Shown: piece by piece, positions 1-16,049 of the stretch
Numbering within the stretch: position 1 is the stretch's first letter
Layout: each line of letters begins with the position of its first letter
Assembly: GCA_016946835.1 (NCBI GenBank)
Contig: JACVTC010000022.1
Span: forward strand, 537,501 to 595,000
Direction of reading: 5' to 3'
Origin: Neocallimastix lanati (nom. inval.)
Taxonomy: Eukaryota; Neocallimastigomycota; Neocallimastigomycetes; Neocallimastigales; Neocallimastigaceae
Length of the DNA stretch: 57,500 bases
Translations under genes and position numbers: made by a program
Notes under the pieces: model-generated
Databases searched by the model: none
The model's input: the letters and a program-made list of their open reading frames with translations, nothing else
Told to the model about the DNA's origin: nothing

Positions 1-267
1 TTGTGTAATTAAATAAATTAATTTTTTCTAAAATTTTCCTTCATAAAATATATATATATATATTATATATAAAAACTATCCTTTTTATTATGTATAATAT
101 ATATGTTTATTTATTATGTTACATTTATTATAATATTAGCCGAAGTTTTATAAATATATTTTTAATTGATATATTGAAAAATTAATTATTATAAATTTAT
201 AATTATAGAGAAATCAAAAAGTTTGTATATTTTTTACAAAGAAGAGTATCAATAAAAAACTATATTT

Positions 268-302
<35 letters not shown>

Positions 303-704
303 GTGATTGAAACAATATTGTATTGGTAACATTTAACAATAAATATATATACGTATATAAAAAAATGCCATAACATTTTCAAAATGTATTATAATAATTT
401 AAAAATAAATTATAAAATAATAAAATAAAAAATATTTATGAAAAAAACTTTTATTAACTAATTTTATTAATATATATAAATAAATATATTTGCTTAAATA
501 ATATATAATATGTAAATAAAAGATATTTTAATAAATAATTTAAAAATAATTATAAATATTTAACTTTTTTTGTACATAATTCTATATATTTTTTTAATAG
601 AATTAAATAATAGAAACTTACATAAAAGAAAGGAAAACAATAACATTTATAAATTATAATTATAATTTAATGATATTAAAATATAATAAAAAAATAGATT
701 GAAA
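1..704. other. AT-rich upstream region
   Basis: No gene is seen here. The stretch is low-complexity A/T with a poly-A tract near 269-300. It is the 5' flank of the decarboxylase gene that starts at 705 and must hold its promoter, but no individual element can be picked out from this base composition. Confidence 0.6.
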
Positions 705-4819
<4,115 letters not shown>

Positions 4820-5128
4820 CTTAATAATATTAAATAATTATTTTCATTTATTGGAATATTTACTCATAAAAATAAATAAATTAAATTAAGAAAAAATATT
4901 ATAATAATACTGAAAAACACAGGACAAACAATTATTATATATATAATCTTTATACCATTTTCTAAATAATAATGATAATAAAATTTTCTATAATCATAAT
5001 TATAATTATTAATTTAAAAATATTATAAATTATAATATATCATCAATAATTAAAGCTATAAAAATATATAATTCATTTTGTATAATATATATGTTAATAT
5101 ATCAATATAGAAAATATATATTCTATTA

Positions 5129-5168
<40 letters not shown>

Positions 5169-5615
5169 AAAGTTTTAAATCAAAGAACTATCCATATAAC
5201 CTTCCTCTCTCTCTCTATTTTTTTTTTTTTTTTTTTTTTTTATATTTTTATAAATTTTTTATTTTTATTATTTTTTTTCATAAAGTTTAATAAGAATAAA
5301 AATTTAATAATTAAAACAATATTTATAATACTAAAATATAATATATTTAGTTTTATTTCATTTTTTATTATAAACAGTAGTTATTTTATTTTTGTATGAT
5401 AGTTTAGATTAATACTTTTATATTTTTAAATTTAATATACAAAGAAATATGAAATATAATTGAAAATAATCATTTTTAATAATATTTAATAATATTAATT
5501 ACAACAATACTTTAATTTTTTTTTTTTTTTTTTTATTTGAAGTATTGATATTTATAATTATTTATTTTTTCGTATAAATAAATATATATATATATATATA
5601 TTTAATATATAACAA
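4820..5615. other. Convergent intergenic spacer
   Basis: This lies between the 3' ends of two convergent genes. It holds poly-A (about 5133-5164) and poly-T tracts and no credible coding sequence. A frame across 5091-5399 is made of homopolymer-derived Lys and Phe runs. Confidence 0.6.
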
Positions 5616-6290
5616 TTATAGTGCTTTCCATAGTAAAACACCAATATTTCCTCCAAAGAACATATATAGTAAATTCTTTACTTCATGTGTTATTTCAAAT
5701 CCAAAACCTTCACCAACTACAGAATGCCAAGAATTTCCATATTTTTTATCCATTGTTTCTTTTACAGTTTTTGCAGCACCCTTTTTTATTATTATTAGTA
5801 TTATTAATAATTTTTATTTTATGATATATATATGTTATTGTATAATTAATAAAATTAGTATTATATTTATATTAAAATAAGATATTTTTTAAAAAAATTT
5901 TTTTTAATTAGTATATATATATTATATATTTATTAATATTATAAATAAAATTATTATATAATTACTTCATAATTTCCTTGATGTCTTTCTAATGCAGTAA
6001 CGACAAGATCGACAACTTCTAATTTCATTTCTTCCAACATATCACAATACTTCAATTTATGTATTAATAATTAAAGACAAAAAAAAATATAAAAATTATT
6101 ATTATTTATTAATAATAATAAAAAAAAATAATAATAATAATAATTAACAATTATAATATGACAAAAATTTTGTTGAAATCAATATATTTACTTTTACTAA
6201 AGGATAGTTGAAATTCTTACGTGGATCAGAAGATTCGAAAGCTTTCTTATCTCCTTCAGCAAGATTTGCTTGTGATTCAGAGAGATCCAT
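5616..6290 (-). CDS. DNAL4: Axonemal dynein light chain 4 (DNAL4-type, LC8 family)
   Basis: A light chain of the axonemal outer-arm/ciliary dynein system, one branch of the LC8-like dimerising fold. Three exons on the minus strand: 6290-6192, 6049-5966 and 5780-5616, all phase 0, giving 115 residues (human DNAL4 is about 105). The match to DNAL4 rather than cytoplasmic LC8 rests on several blocks: YPLVKYCDMLEEM, AAKTVKETMDKKYG, SWHSVVGEGFGFEITHEV and KNLLYMFFGGN. LC8 itself has a different THETK/YFYLGQ segment. Start: the only ATG in frame, followed by a divergent acidic N-terminus. It is convergent with the decarboxylase gene and divergent from the DCAF12-like gene. Its presence implies a flagellated life stage (zoospores). 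Confidence in the family is high; the exact exon 3 acceptor lies in an A-rich run. Confidence 0.93.
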
Positions 6291-7085
6291 TTTTTATTTA
6301 TTTTTATTTGCTTTGCTTCTATTATTATTATTGTTGTTGTTTTAGTAAATTGAATTAAGATAAAAAAAAAAATAAGAATTAAAATGAAATACCAGAATAT
6401 AAAAAAAATTCTAGTATAAGAAAATAATATAATTTTTAATTTGATATATAATAAGGTTTAATTAATAATTAAATAATAAAAATCATAAAAATAATAAAAA
6501 ATAAAAATAAAAATAAATTTTATTTTCCTTTTTTCTATTTAAAAATTAATTTTTATTATAATTTATTATTACTATTATTTTATTGGTAAATACTATATTT
6601 TTATCTTATTTTTTTCTCAAATATTAATATTTTTAGTTTAAGATTAAATATATTTTTATATCTTATTATATCTATTATAGAAAAAAAAGATAAAAACTAA
6701 ATTAAATATATTTAAGATTAAAATTTCATTATTATTATTATAATATTAATAATTATAAAAAAAATTTTTTATATGAAATAATATTGGCTAGCTTAGTTCA
6801 TTAAAATGATTTTTTAAAAAAATATAAAAATATAGATTTTATAAATTTATAATAATTGATATTATTAAAACTATTTCATAATAAAATTTTTATTAGTATT
6901 ACAATTATAATTATTCAATTCTAATTATTAAGTTTAAATATAAGAATTTAATATTTTTATAATAAGGAATTTTCTAGTATTGTATATTTATTAAATAACA
7001 TCAATAAATGATTAAATTTTATTTAAAATTTTTTAAAAAAGAATTAAAAGTAGAAAGAAAAAGAAAAGGAGGGGAAAAAATGATG

Positions 7086-7131
<46 letters not shown>

Positions 7132-10100
7132 AATAAATCTGATAAAAAAAAAAGTAATAAAAAAGTAATAAATGTTAATAATAAATAAAAATTAATAATT
7201 GAGAAACTAAATTATATAAATTATAAAAAAAAAAAAAAAGATCAAGAACAAGAATAAAATATAGTTAATTACAGATAGAAATTTATCAATAATCATATTA
7301 TTTTCAAATAATATGAATGATTATTAAAATTCATTTATATTCTATTATTTGAATACTATTTAAAAAAATATTCTATTGAATTTCCATTTATAATATTAGT
7401 TAATTATAAGCTACTATTTTTTATTTTTTTAATAAATATATTATTAATTGAAATTAGGAATTAATTACATTTTATTTTTATTTTTTATTTTATATTGCTT
7501 TTATCATTATAATATTGAGAATTTTGATTCACATCAAAATCAAAATTTCAAAAAGTTTAATCAAATCATGAAAAAATTGTATTTCCATATTTAGAATTTA
7601 ATATTTATATATAAATATATTAAAATTTAATATAAATTTAAATTTTAGTTTAATGTAAATGAATAAATAAATAAATATACAATGGTTTAAAAAAATAAAA
7701 TAAAATAAAATAAATAACATAAAAGTAAATATAATAAATATAAAAAATAAAATAAAAAAAAATTAATAATCCATATATGATAGTAATTATATGTTTGTAT
7801 TTAGTTCGATGATAAAAAAATTTTTAGGTTATGACAATTTGTTTTTATAAAACATTTAAGTCCTTTAAGTCCATATATATATATATTTATATAATAACTT
7901 TATTTTATAATTTTTTTAATTCCTAGTATTGTAGTATTTTATTTTTTTTTTTTTTATTTATTATATTTATAATAAGAAAAAGAGAAAAAAATTATGAGCA
8001 TTTCAAACTTAATTTTAAGAAATAATATTATTTTATGTATAATATAGTGAGGATACAAAAAAAAAAAAAAAAAAAAAAAAAAAACTATTAACGAGAATTT
8101 GAATATTTATTTATATTTTTATATTTATATAAATATATATATTATAGTTTATATATATATATTATAATATATTCTATATTCTATTTTTGTAAAAAAATTT
8201 TCGGAGTTTATTTTATTTTTTATAATAATACTAATATTAAAATAATAATTATACTATTAAGAATTAAGATAGAATAATTATTTTAAAATATAGTTTAAAA
8301 TTATATTCTAATAATATACATAATATTTTTAATATTTAAGTTTTATTATTATTTCTTTATTTTATTTCAAGTTTTTTTTTTTTTTTATTATTTAATATTG
8401 ATATAATTAAACTGTTAAACAATAAAAAAATATAATATTTTGTGGAAAAAAATATTTAACTTTTTTGTAATTGATTTATCAAAATAAAACTTAGGTTAAT
8501 TCTCAAACATTTTATTATATGTTTAAATATATTAAATATATAATGATGATTGAAAAGTTTATTACATATTTTTTATTTAATATAATTTTTATTATATAAT
8601 AAAATATAAAAAGCTTATTAAAATTGTAATAATATTATTATAATTTAATTAATAGGTTATTTATATATTCTTTTAATTAATATTAAAATTAATAATATGA
8701 TTTTTATTGATCATAAAAATTTTTTTTGTTTATTTTAAATAAAAAAATTAAACAACATAGTAACATTCATATGATATATTTAAAATAAATTAAAAATACA
8801 TTAAGCTCATTATAATTTTATAATTAAAAAAATAAGATATTTTATTTTAACATAAAAATATATTTCTCTAAAGAAAAATATGAATTTTAATGATATTAAT
8901 ATAAAAATGGGGAAAATTAAAAAAAAAAAAAAAAAAAAAAAAATTTATTTACCTTTTTTTTCTTCTTTTTATATTTAAAATATTATATATCTTTATAATA
9001 TTTTAAATATATTAATATTATTTAAAAATAATATTAATAAAAATATAAACAATAAATATATAGTAGAATTTCATATACATATTTGTATATCAATTTTTTT
9101 ATTATTATTATTAAAAATATTTTAAGATTTAATTATTTATTTATTATATATAAAATGAATTTTTTTTTTATTTATTACTTTTTTTTTTTTTTTTTTTAAA
9201 TGTATGATTTACTTTTTGAAATAATGATTTGCTTTTTTTTTTTTTTTTTTTGTATTTTTAATATAAATTATAATTATTTAAAAAAAATTTTTGATTTAAA
9301 AATTCATTAAAGGAATCTACATTTTTTTTTTTTACCGAAGATTAAAATAAAAATAAAATTTTATTTTTAAAGTTAATAATACTAATAATGTTATAAATTA
9401 AAATATTAATGAATATAAAAATAGAAATAGAAATATAAAATATTAAAAAACAATAACAAAAAAAAAAAAAAAAAAATTACTTTAATTAATAATATATTTT
9501 AATAATAAAAATGTGATATAAATATTTATAAAATTACAATTAGTTAAATTTTTATAATTTTATATCTTTCGATGTTTAAATAATAATAAATTATAATAAT
9601 TAAATAAATGCTAAATAAAATAATAAAAAATATTTTAAAGATATATAAAAAAAATAAAAAATATATTTTAAAAATATATAAAAAAATAATATATTATAAA
9701 AAAAATTTTTTTTTATTAGATATAGAAAAAATAATAATAATAATAATTAAAAAAAAAAAGTAAAAATAAAAGATTAGTAACTATTTATAACTCATTAAAA
9801 CAAGAATATATATATATGAATAGTGCCGAAGTAAAAAAAAATATATTTAAGAAAACATATAAAACTAGAATTTTAAGGAATACAATAATATAATAATATC
9901 ATAATAATACATTTCATAACTTCTTATAATAAAAATAGAAGAAATATAATATTATTCATCAAGTGAAAAGGAATTAAAAAAGAAAAAGGAATAATTTTTA
10001 TTTGATTTATGCACAAAAGTATATAAAGTGACAATTAAAAATTAATAAGTATAAAGAAGAATAAAAAAAATAAAAGCATATAATCTATTTAGAAGGAAAT

Positions 10101-10570
10101 CAAAATTTTTTAATTCTATATAAATATATATGAACTTAAGTTTAATAATATAATATTATTTATATTGAAGGTATTAACTATTATCAAAATTAACAATTAT
10201 TAAGATATAATTTGTTAATACAACGACGACTTTTGGCATATTTCTTTTATTATATATACACAAATATATACATATATGTATTGACGAGTTTATATATAAT
10301 ATAATTTTGAATTAATATAGTAGAAAAAAAAAATTAATAGTTTTAATTAAATATTAATAACATTAAAAGGTTAATTTATTTCCAAATATAATATTATGCA
10401 AATTTATTATTTAAAAAAGAAATAAAATAAGAAATAAAATTAAAAAAAAAAAAAAAAAAAATTATTTTAAATTATTTTAAATATTTAATAATAGAAAAAG
10501 ATTAATATTTGTATAGTAAATATTAAGTTTATTTTTATAAAATTTAAATAATTTTTAAATTTTAAATAAG

Positions 10571-10615
<45 letters not shown>

Positions 10616-10809
10616 ATTTCAATTTTTTTAATTTTTTTTTTAATTTTTTTTTTTTTTTTTATAAATATTTTATTATTTTATTATTATTATTTTTGTTATT
10701 AAAGGAAATAGAATTATATAAAATTATATATAATTTTATTTTCAATATTTCATCATAATAGATATAAATAAAAAAAAAAAAAGCTATTTGTTATATATAA
10801 AATTAAAAA

Positions 10810-10840
<31 letters not shown>

Positions 10841-10842
10841 AA
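6291..10842. other. 4.5-kb divergent intergenic region
   Basis: It separates two divergent gene starts, so it contains both promoters. It is A/T low complexity throughout, with poly-A/poly-T tracts (for example 7083-7130, 8058-8084, 8919-8942) and AT dinucleotide runs. No coding exon, tRNA or mobile element was seen. A small inverted repeat (AATTTTGATT / AATCAAAATT) sits near 7517-7546. Confidence 0.5.
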
Positions 10843-10980
10843 ATGGTATTTAATTTAAAATTTTCAAGTAATTCATCAAATCAAAAAAAATGGGATTATC
10901 CAGGAACAACAAATAAAAAAAGTCATAATATTTATCATTATTTACAAATGAGAGAATGTGGATTACTCTCAAAAAATTCA

Positions 10981-11011
<31 letters not shown>

Positions 11012-12510
11012 TAAAAAATAAATATTCAAAAAGTCAACGAAGTAGTATCAGTCATCTCTGGTTTTTCGATAAATCTAATAAAAATAATGATGAATCCAAA
11101 AAAAAATATTATTTTTATCCTCATGTAAATTATAATTCCAATGAGTTTACTCATTCTATTACTAATATTGCTTCAAAATATATACCCGGTTCATTTTCTG
11201 AATATGAATTACCGTTATCAGGAAATGATAAAATTTTCGCTTCAAAATGGTTATCAGATCAATATATTATTTTTGGAACAAAAAATAGTAGATTAATTTT
11301 ATATAACACTAAAACAGGACTTCAGGTTGGAATACCTTGTCAACCAAAGGAACTTTTAAATCAAAGAAAACTAAATAATGTTGTTCATAAAATTATGAAT
11401 AATTCTTGGAGTAATAGTAGTAATAATAATAATATTCCTAGAAATATTTTTTCAACCCAAACTAATTTTGGTTTTAATTCATATGGTAATTATAACTATA
11501 ATATTATTAATGGTAGTAACCAATATTCACCTCTTTATTCTCCTTCAACAGAAAGAAATCTTTCGCTACCTAATCTATCTAATTTAACAGATGTATCAAT
11601 GTCAACAGTTACCATGTCATCCTCTGGTACTATAGCTAATTCGATGCAATTTCCTTTATCACCCATATCTAATTCAACTAATTCTTCTTCAGATACCTAT
11701 ATTAATAATACCCAAAGTGATTCTTTAATGATGGAAAATGAAATTATTATAACTGATAATAATAATAATAATAATATTGAAAATGAAAATCATTCAATTA
11801 TTTCTTCTTCTTCTAATTCAGATGATCCATCTTCTTCAAATCAATATTTAACTTCGGATACTGCTACTTCTACTACTACTTCATCTTCAAACAACCAATC
11901 TTCACCAACAGTTCTTTTCCCATGTAGTGGTATTCATAGTATTGCTGTTAATCAATCTAATACTCTATTAGCAATAGGATCTAATAAACCATTTGAAATT
12001 ATTCTATATATATTACCAACCCTTTATCCTATTGCTATATTAACCGGTCATAATGATTTAGTTTTTTCAGTGGAATTTATTGATGATTATACCGTTATTT
12101 CTGGATCACGCGATATGAATATATCCATATGGAATATCAAACAAATTGTTTTAGAGTGTGAACGTGAGTTAGCTGAATCTAATAAGGAAACCTATATGGA
12201 TATTGATGATTATTATGATAGTAGTAGTAATGATTATTTTAATAATGAAAGAGATGATGATGAAAATATATTTGAAACCAATGATACAGAAGATAGTAAT
12301 AATAATTATTCACGACCCATTACCTTAAATAAATCTACCAGAAGTCAATATAATGATTTTATGTCTAAAATTTCAATACCTAGTCTTCCAAAAGTTTCAG
12401 CATTCAATTATTCCCCTTCACCAGTTCATTATAAAATTAATACCATTTTTGGAACACCATTATATATTACAACTCCAACTACTATTCGAAAAGAACATAG
12501 AGATAAAGTA

Positions 12511-12546
<36 letters not shown>

Positions 12547-13503
12547 TACTACTATTAATTACGAAAAATATATATATATATATATAATTATATTAATAAA
12601 TACTAATTAATATATATCTTTATTCTAATTTTTATTTATTTAAAAATTTTTTATGTTTTAATTTTTATTTGTATTATTAATTATTAATAAAACATAAAAA
12701 AAATTTTTTTTTTTATTTTTTTTTTATACATTTTATTAATATAATATAAAATAAATAAATAAATAAAAAATAATAATAATAATAAAATGTATATATATAT
12801 ATAATATAAGGTAAGAGATTTAAAATTTAATAAATATACCAAACAATTTTTATCTCTAAGTAGTGATCAATGTGTTAAATTATGGGATGCTAAAACTTTA
12901 GATGTAATAAAAACAATGTATTTGAAACGTGAAAAGGAAACCGTCTGTATAGGATTAGAATCTGAAAATAATATTTATGCTATTGGAAGTCAATTAAATA
13001 TTTCCATTATTGATCCGAGAACGACAACGGTTGCTCATAAAATAGAATCCTTAGATGATGGATGGGGAGTTCGAGCTCTTACTTTTAAATATTATAATTT
13101 AGCTATTGGTGGGGGCTATGGACGTTTAGCATTTTATGATTTAAGAAATCAAAAGTATCATGAATGGGAAACTTCCGCAGTTACTTCAAGTGATGGATTA
13201 AATTCCATTCCATTACATTCATTAAATCCAACGTTAGCATTAAATGAAAATGAATTTAATGATGTTGGTTTTGGTGGTCTTAATGAAAACAAGTATCATC
13301 AAAATTCAATAAAAACTCAATATTATCAAACAGGAAAAGGATGGATGTTAAAAGATAATATTTATACCACACATTTTCATGGTATTGATGTTAAACAAGC
13401 GATTTATTCCTTGGAATATAGTCCAAATCAACGTTGTCTTTTTGCAGGTGGTGGTCCAATACAAATATCTTTGAAGGGTATCTATGGTGCTCTTTGGATG
13501 TAA
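10843..13503 (+). CDS. DCAF12: DCAF12-like WD40 protein, putative CUL4-DDB1 substrate receptor
   Basis: Two exons, 10843-12507 and 12811-13503, joined in phase 0, encode 785 residues. The order and wording of blocks follow animal DCAF12 (about 453 residues): IFASKWLSDQYIIFGTKNS (about 126-145), GIHSIAVNQSNTLLAIGSN (about 364), TGHNDLVFSV...SGSRDMNISIW (about 400-435), FLSLSSDQCVKLWDAKTL in exon 2, GWGVRALTFKYYNLAIGGG, YDLRNQK, and a C-terminal LFAGGGPIQISLKGIYGALW. In animals this protein recruits C-terminal degron substrates to CUL4-DDB1; that role is inferred here. The extra length comes from low-complexity insertions: an Asn run near 46-55, Ser/Asn/Thr-rich residues about 180-360, and an acidic Asn-rich stretch about 450-500 between beta-propeller blades. 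The ATG chosen follows an AT-repeat leader. An in-frame ATG at 12916 is internal to exon 2. Confidence 0.88.
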
Positions 13504-13514
13504 ATATAATATAT

Positions 13515-13547
<33 letters not shown>

Positions 13548-14334
13548 TTATTTGTTTTAATAAACATATATATATGTATAAATCATTCTTAGAATGTTTT
13601 AGAATAAGAAATAAAAAATGATTTGATAAAAATAATAATATAAATAATTTATATGATGAAAATTAGTAAAAATAAAAGTAGAAATAACTAGAATAATAAA
13701 AAAATATAAAAAAATTTTTTTTAAAAAAAAAAAGATTGAAAAATTATATATATATAGTTCGTATAAATTATAAGAAAATATATATATATATATAAATAAA
13801 TATATTAAAATTAATTTATTATAAAATTTTATTTAATTTATTAAAAACATATGTTTAATAATATCATAAATAAAAAAAAAATTAAATTTAAAAAAGGATT
13901 ATATATTAAAACTATATATTTTTATATAGTTATTTATTCGTTTGTTTTTATTTATTAATTATTATTAATTATTATTGTTTTTTTTTAATAATTTAAAATT
14001 ATAATATTAATGAAATTATAAATATAATATTTAATTTGGAATAGTATTATATTTCAATATTGGTTTTTGTAATTCTATTAAAAAAAAAAAAAAAAAAAAA
14101 ACATATTATTATTATTATATAAGAATAAAAAAAAAAAATAATTATTAAAAATAAACTATTTTATTATTATTATTATTTTCTTTTTGAATAAACTTTTCCA
14201 AAAAGATTAAATCCTAATTTTTTTTTTTTTTGTTAATAATAATATTATTATTAAAATTAATAATAAAAATTTAGATTTAACTAAAAAAAAAAAAAAAAAA
14301 AATTTAAAAAATATTTAAATTAAAATAGAAAAGT
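13504..14334. other. AT-rich spacer before LINE fragment
   Basis: No gene is seen. It contains TA-dinucleotide runs (13507-13570) and poly-A/poly-T stretches. The recognisable LINE copy begins at about 14335, so this is its 5' flank. Confidence 0.5.
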
Positions 14335-15360
14335 ATGATATTCAAAGGTTTTAATTCTTCTTTTATTTTTTATACGTATCTTCCAAGGCGTAATGGACAA
14401 TTATCAGAATCATTTAGTATTAAGATAGTTGTTCGTAAAGGTTGTCCCCTCTCATCAATTTTATTTAACTTGTTCATTAATGACATTTGTAATAAATATG
14501 ATAAATATAGAATCTCTTTTGGTTATAAACACTGCAGTGGAGGTTTCTTTAGCAGCTACCTTTTGTCTTTTAAAATAAGATTTACCTAAAACGAAAATTG
14601 CTATACCTATCTAGATGTACCTTTTTCAAATGATTTAGAACTGAAACCGATCATACAGAAAATGAATAACAAAGTTAGAAAAGCACTTTATTTCATAACA
14701 GGATTTCATAAGAATCTTCATATTCCTATCTCTTATAAACGAATGTTATTTTCTGCTATAATAATTGGGCAAGTTTCATATTATACACCTCTACTTGGAT
14801 CGAACAAAGAAAGAACGAGAAGTACATAATCAATTGTTAATGTGGAGTCAAGTAGAGATTCTGATAGTAGTAACGAAGTTTATAATATTAATAATAATAA
14901 CAATAGAAATAATATTATTAATAATTGTAATAGTATTGAGAGTAAAAATAGGGATTTTAATATTAGTGATAGTGAAAATAATAGTGTTAATTTTAGTAAT
15001 TTTCTTAATAATGAGTGTGTAAATATATATGTAACGTGGTGCTGATTATATAACTTCCTTCTTGGTAGAAGAGATGCAAACATTATTGATTTAAATTATA
15101 AAAAAAGGAATGGGACGTTTTGCTTAATAACCAAATTATTTCTGATGATTACTCCAAAAACGTCATTCTTAGTACGATGCGGCTCTCTTTAAATAAATTA
15201 TTCCAAGGGTTAGTACTCGTAAGGTTGCTATTTCGAACGTCAACGCTGAAAATACAGTTATGACAGACTAGTAGGGCCAATACCCTCTGAAAGAGAAGAA
15301 GACCAAAATTTCTTTCAGATAGTCAATTCAAACTCTAAACCTGAATAAGAATTCCTTTTA
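14335..15360 (+). mobile_element. LINE (non-LTR) fragment, copy A, truncated and internally deleted
   Basis: A decayed 3' portion of an APE-type non-LTR retrotransposon. The plus strand encodes RT motif B (VVRKGCPLSSILFNLFINDI, about 14427-14487). It then jumps into the post-RT region (YLDVPFSNDLELKPIIQK, about 14602-14658), followed by an Asn/Ser-rich segment (about 14850-15010). Comparison with copy B, which lies inverted to the right, shows that copy A has lost the segment carrying RT motif C. Identity with copy B continues to about 15180 (for example GTAGAAGAGATGCAAAC at 15066). Stop codons and frameshifts are frequent, so it is a dead copy. Boundaries are approximate: the left edge is where homology to RT becomes visible and the right edge is where the more complex sequence fades. 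Confidence 0.8.
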
Positions 15361-15606
15361 TACATAAATCTTATAATCTTGAAGGTGGGTCCATTGTATA
15401 TGAATTTTTTTTTTGAATTTATTTATATACTTTATTTTGAATATTACTTTTTATTTCATATTACTATTTTAAAATATTATTATGTTCTAATTGGACAAAA
15501 AAATATTTATTTTTTATTATTAAATGTGTATTTTTTATAAAGAAAAATATACATTTAATTAATAGATGAATAAATAAATAGGGTTTAAAGTTCGCAATAA
15601 TTGCAA

Positions 15607-15640
<34 letters not shown>

Positions 15641-16049
15641 CTTTAGTTCTTATTATCTATGAATCCAAAATTTTATTCTATTAATTTATTACGTTTAACT
15701 AATTCAATTCAATAATTTATATTTCAGATATTATACTAAATCTTTTGTATTTATTAAATACTTATTGATAAAATATTATTAAATAAATAAATAAATAAAA
15801 AATAGATAATGGACACTCATGTCAAAAAAACCATGAGGTGTTTAAAATACTTTTTTTTTTTTTTTTAGTTTTAATATATTTCTCTTTACTTTCTAACTTT
15901 AAACTATTTCTAACCTGATTCCTCTTTGAGATGAAAAATTAATCCTAAAATTTTTTTTTTTTTATGACAGAATCTTTCAATTCTCTATTGATGAATAAAA
16001 TACTACAGGGTTTAATTATATCAGTTGGAAATATGTTCTCACCTTTTTT
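15361..16049. other. Spacer between inverted LINE copies
   Basis: Low-complexity sequence with poly-A (15613-15638) and poly-T tracts. A short hairpin (CTCATG ... CATGAG, about 15817-15838) lies on the 3'-terminal side of copy B and might belong to that element's 3' untranslated region. No gene. Confidence 0.4.

Noticed and set aside
5091-5399. Open frame with Lys and Phe runs
   Set aside because: Composed of homopolymer tracts in a convergent intergenic spacer; no homology or splice context.
5621-5824. Plus-strand open frame
   Set aside because: It is antisense to exon 3 of the DNAL4 gene.
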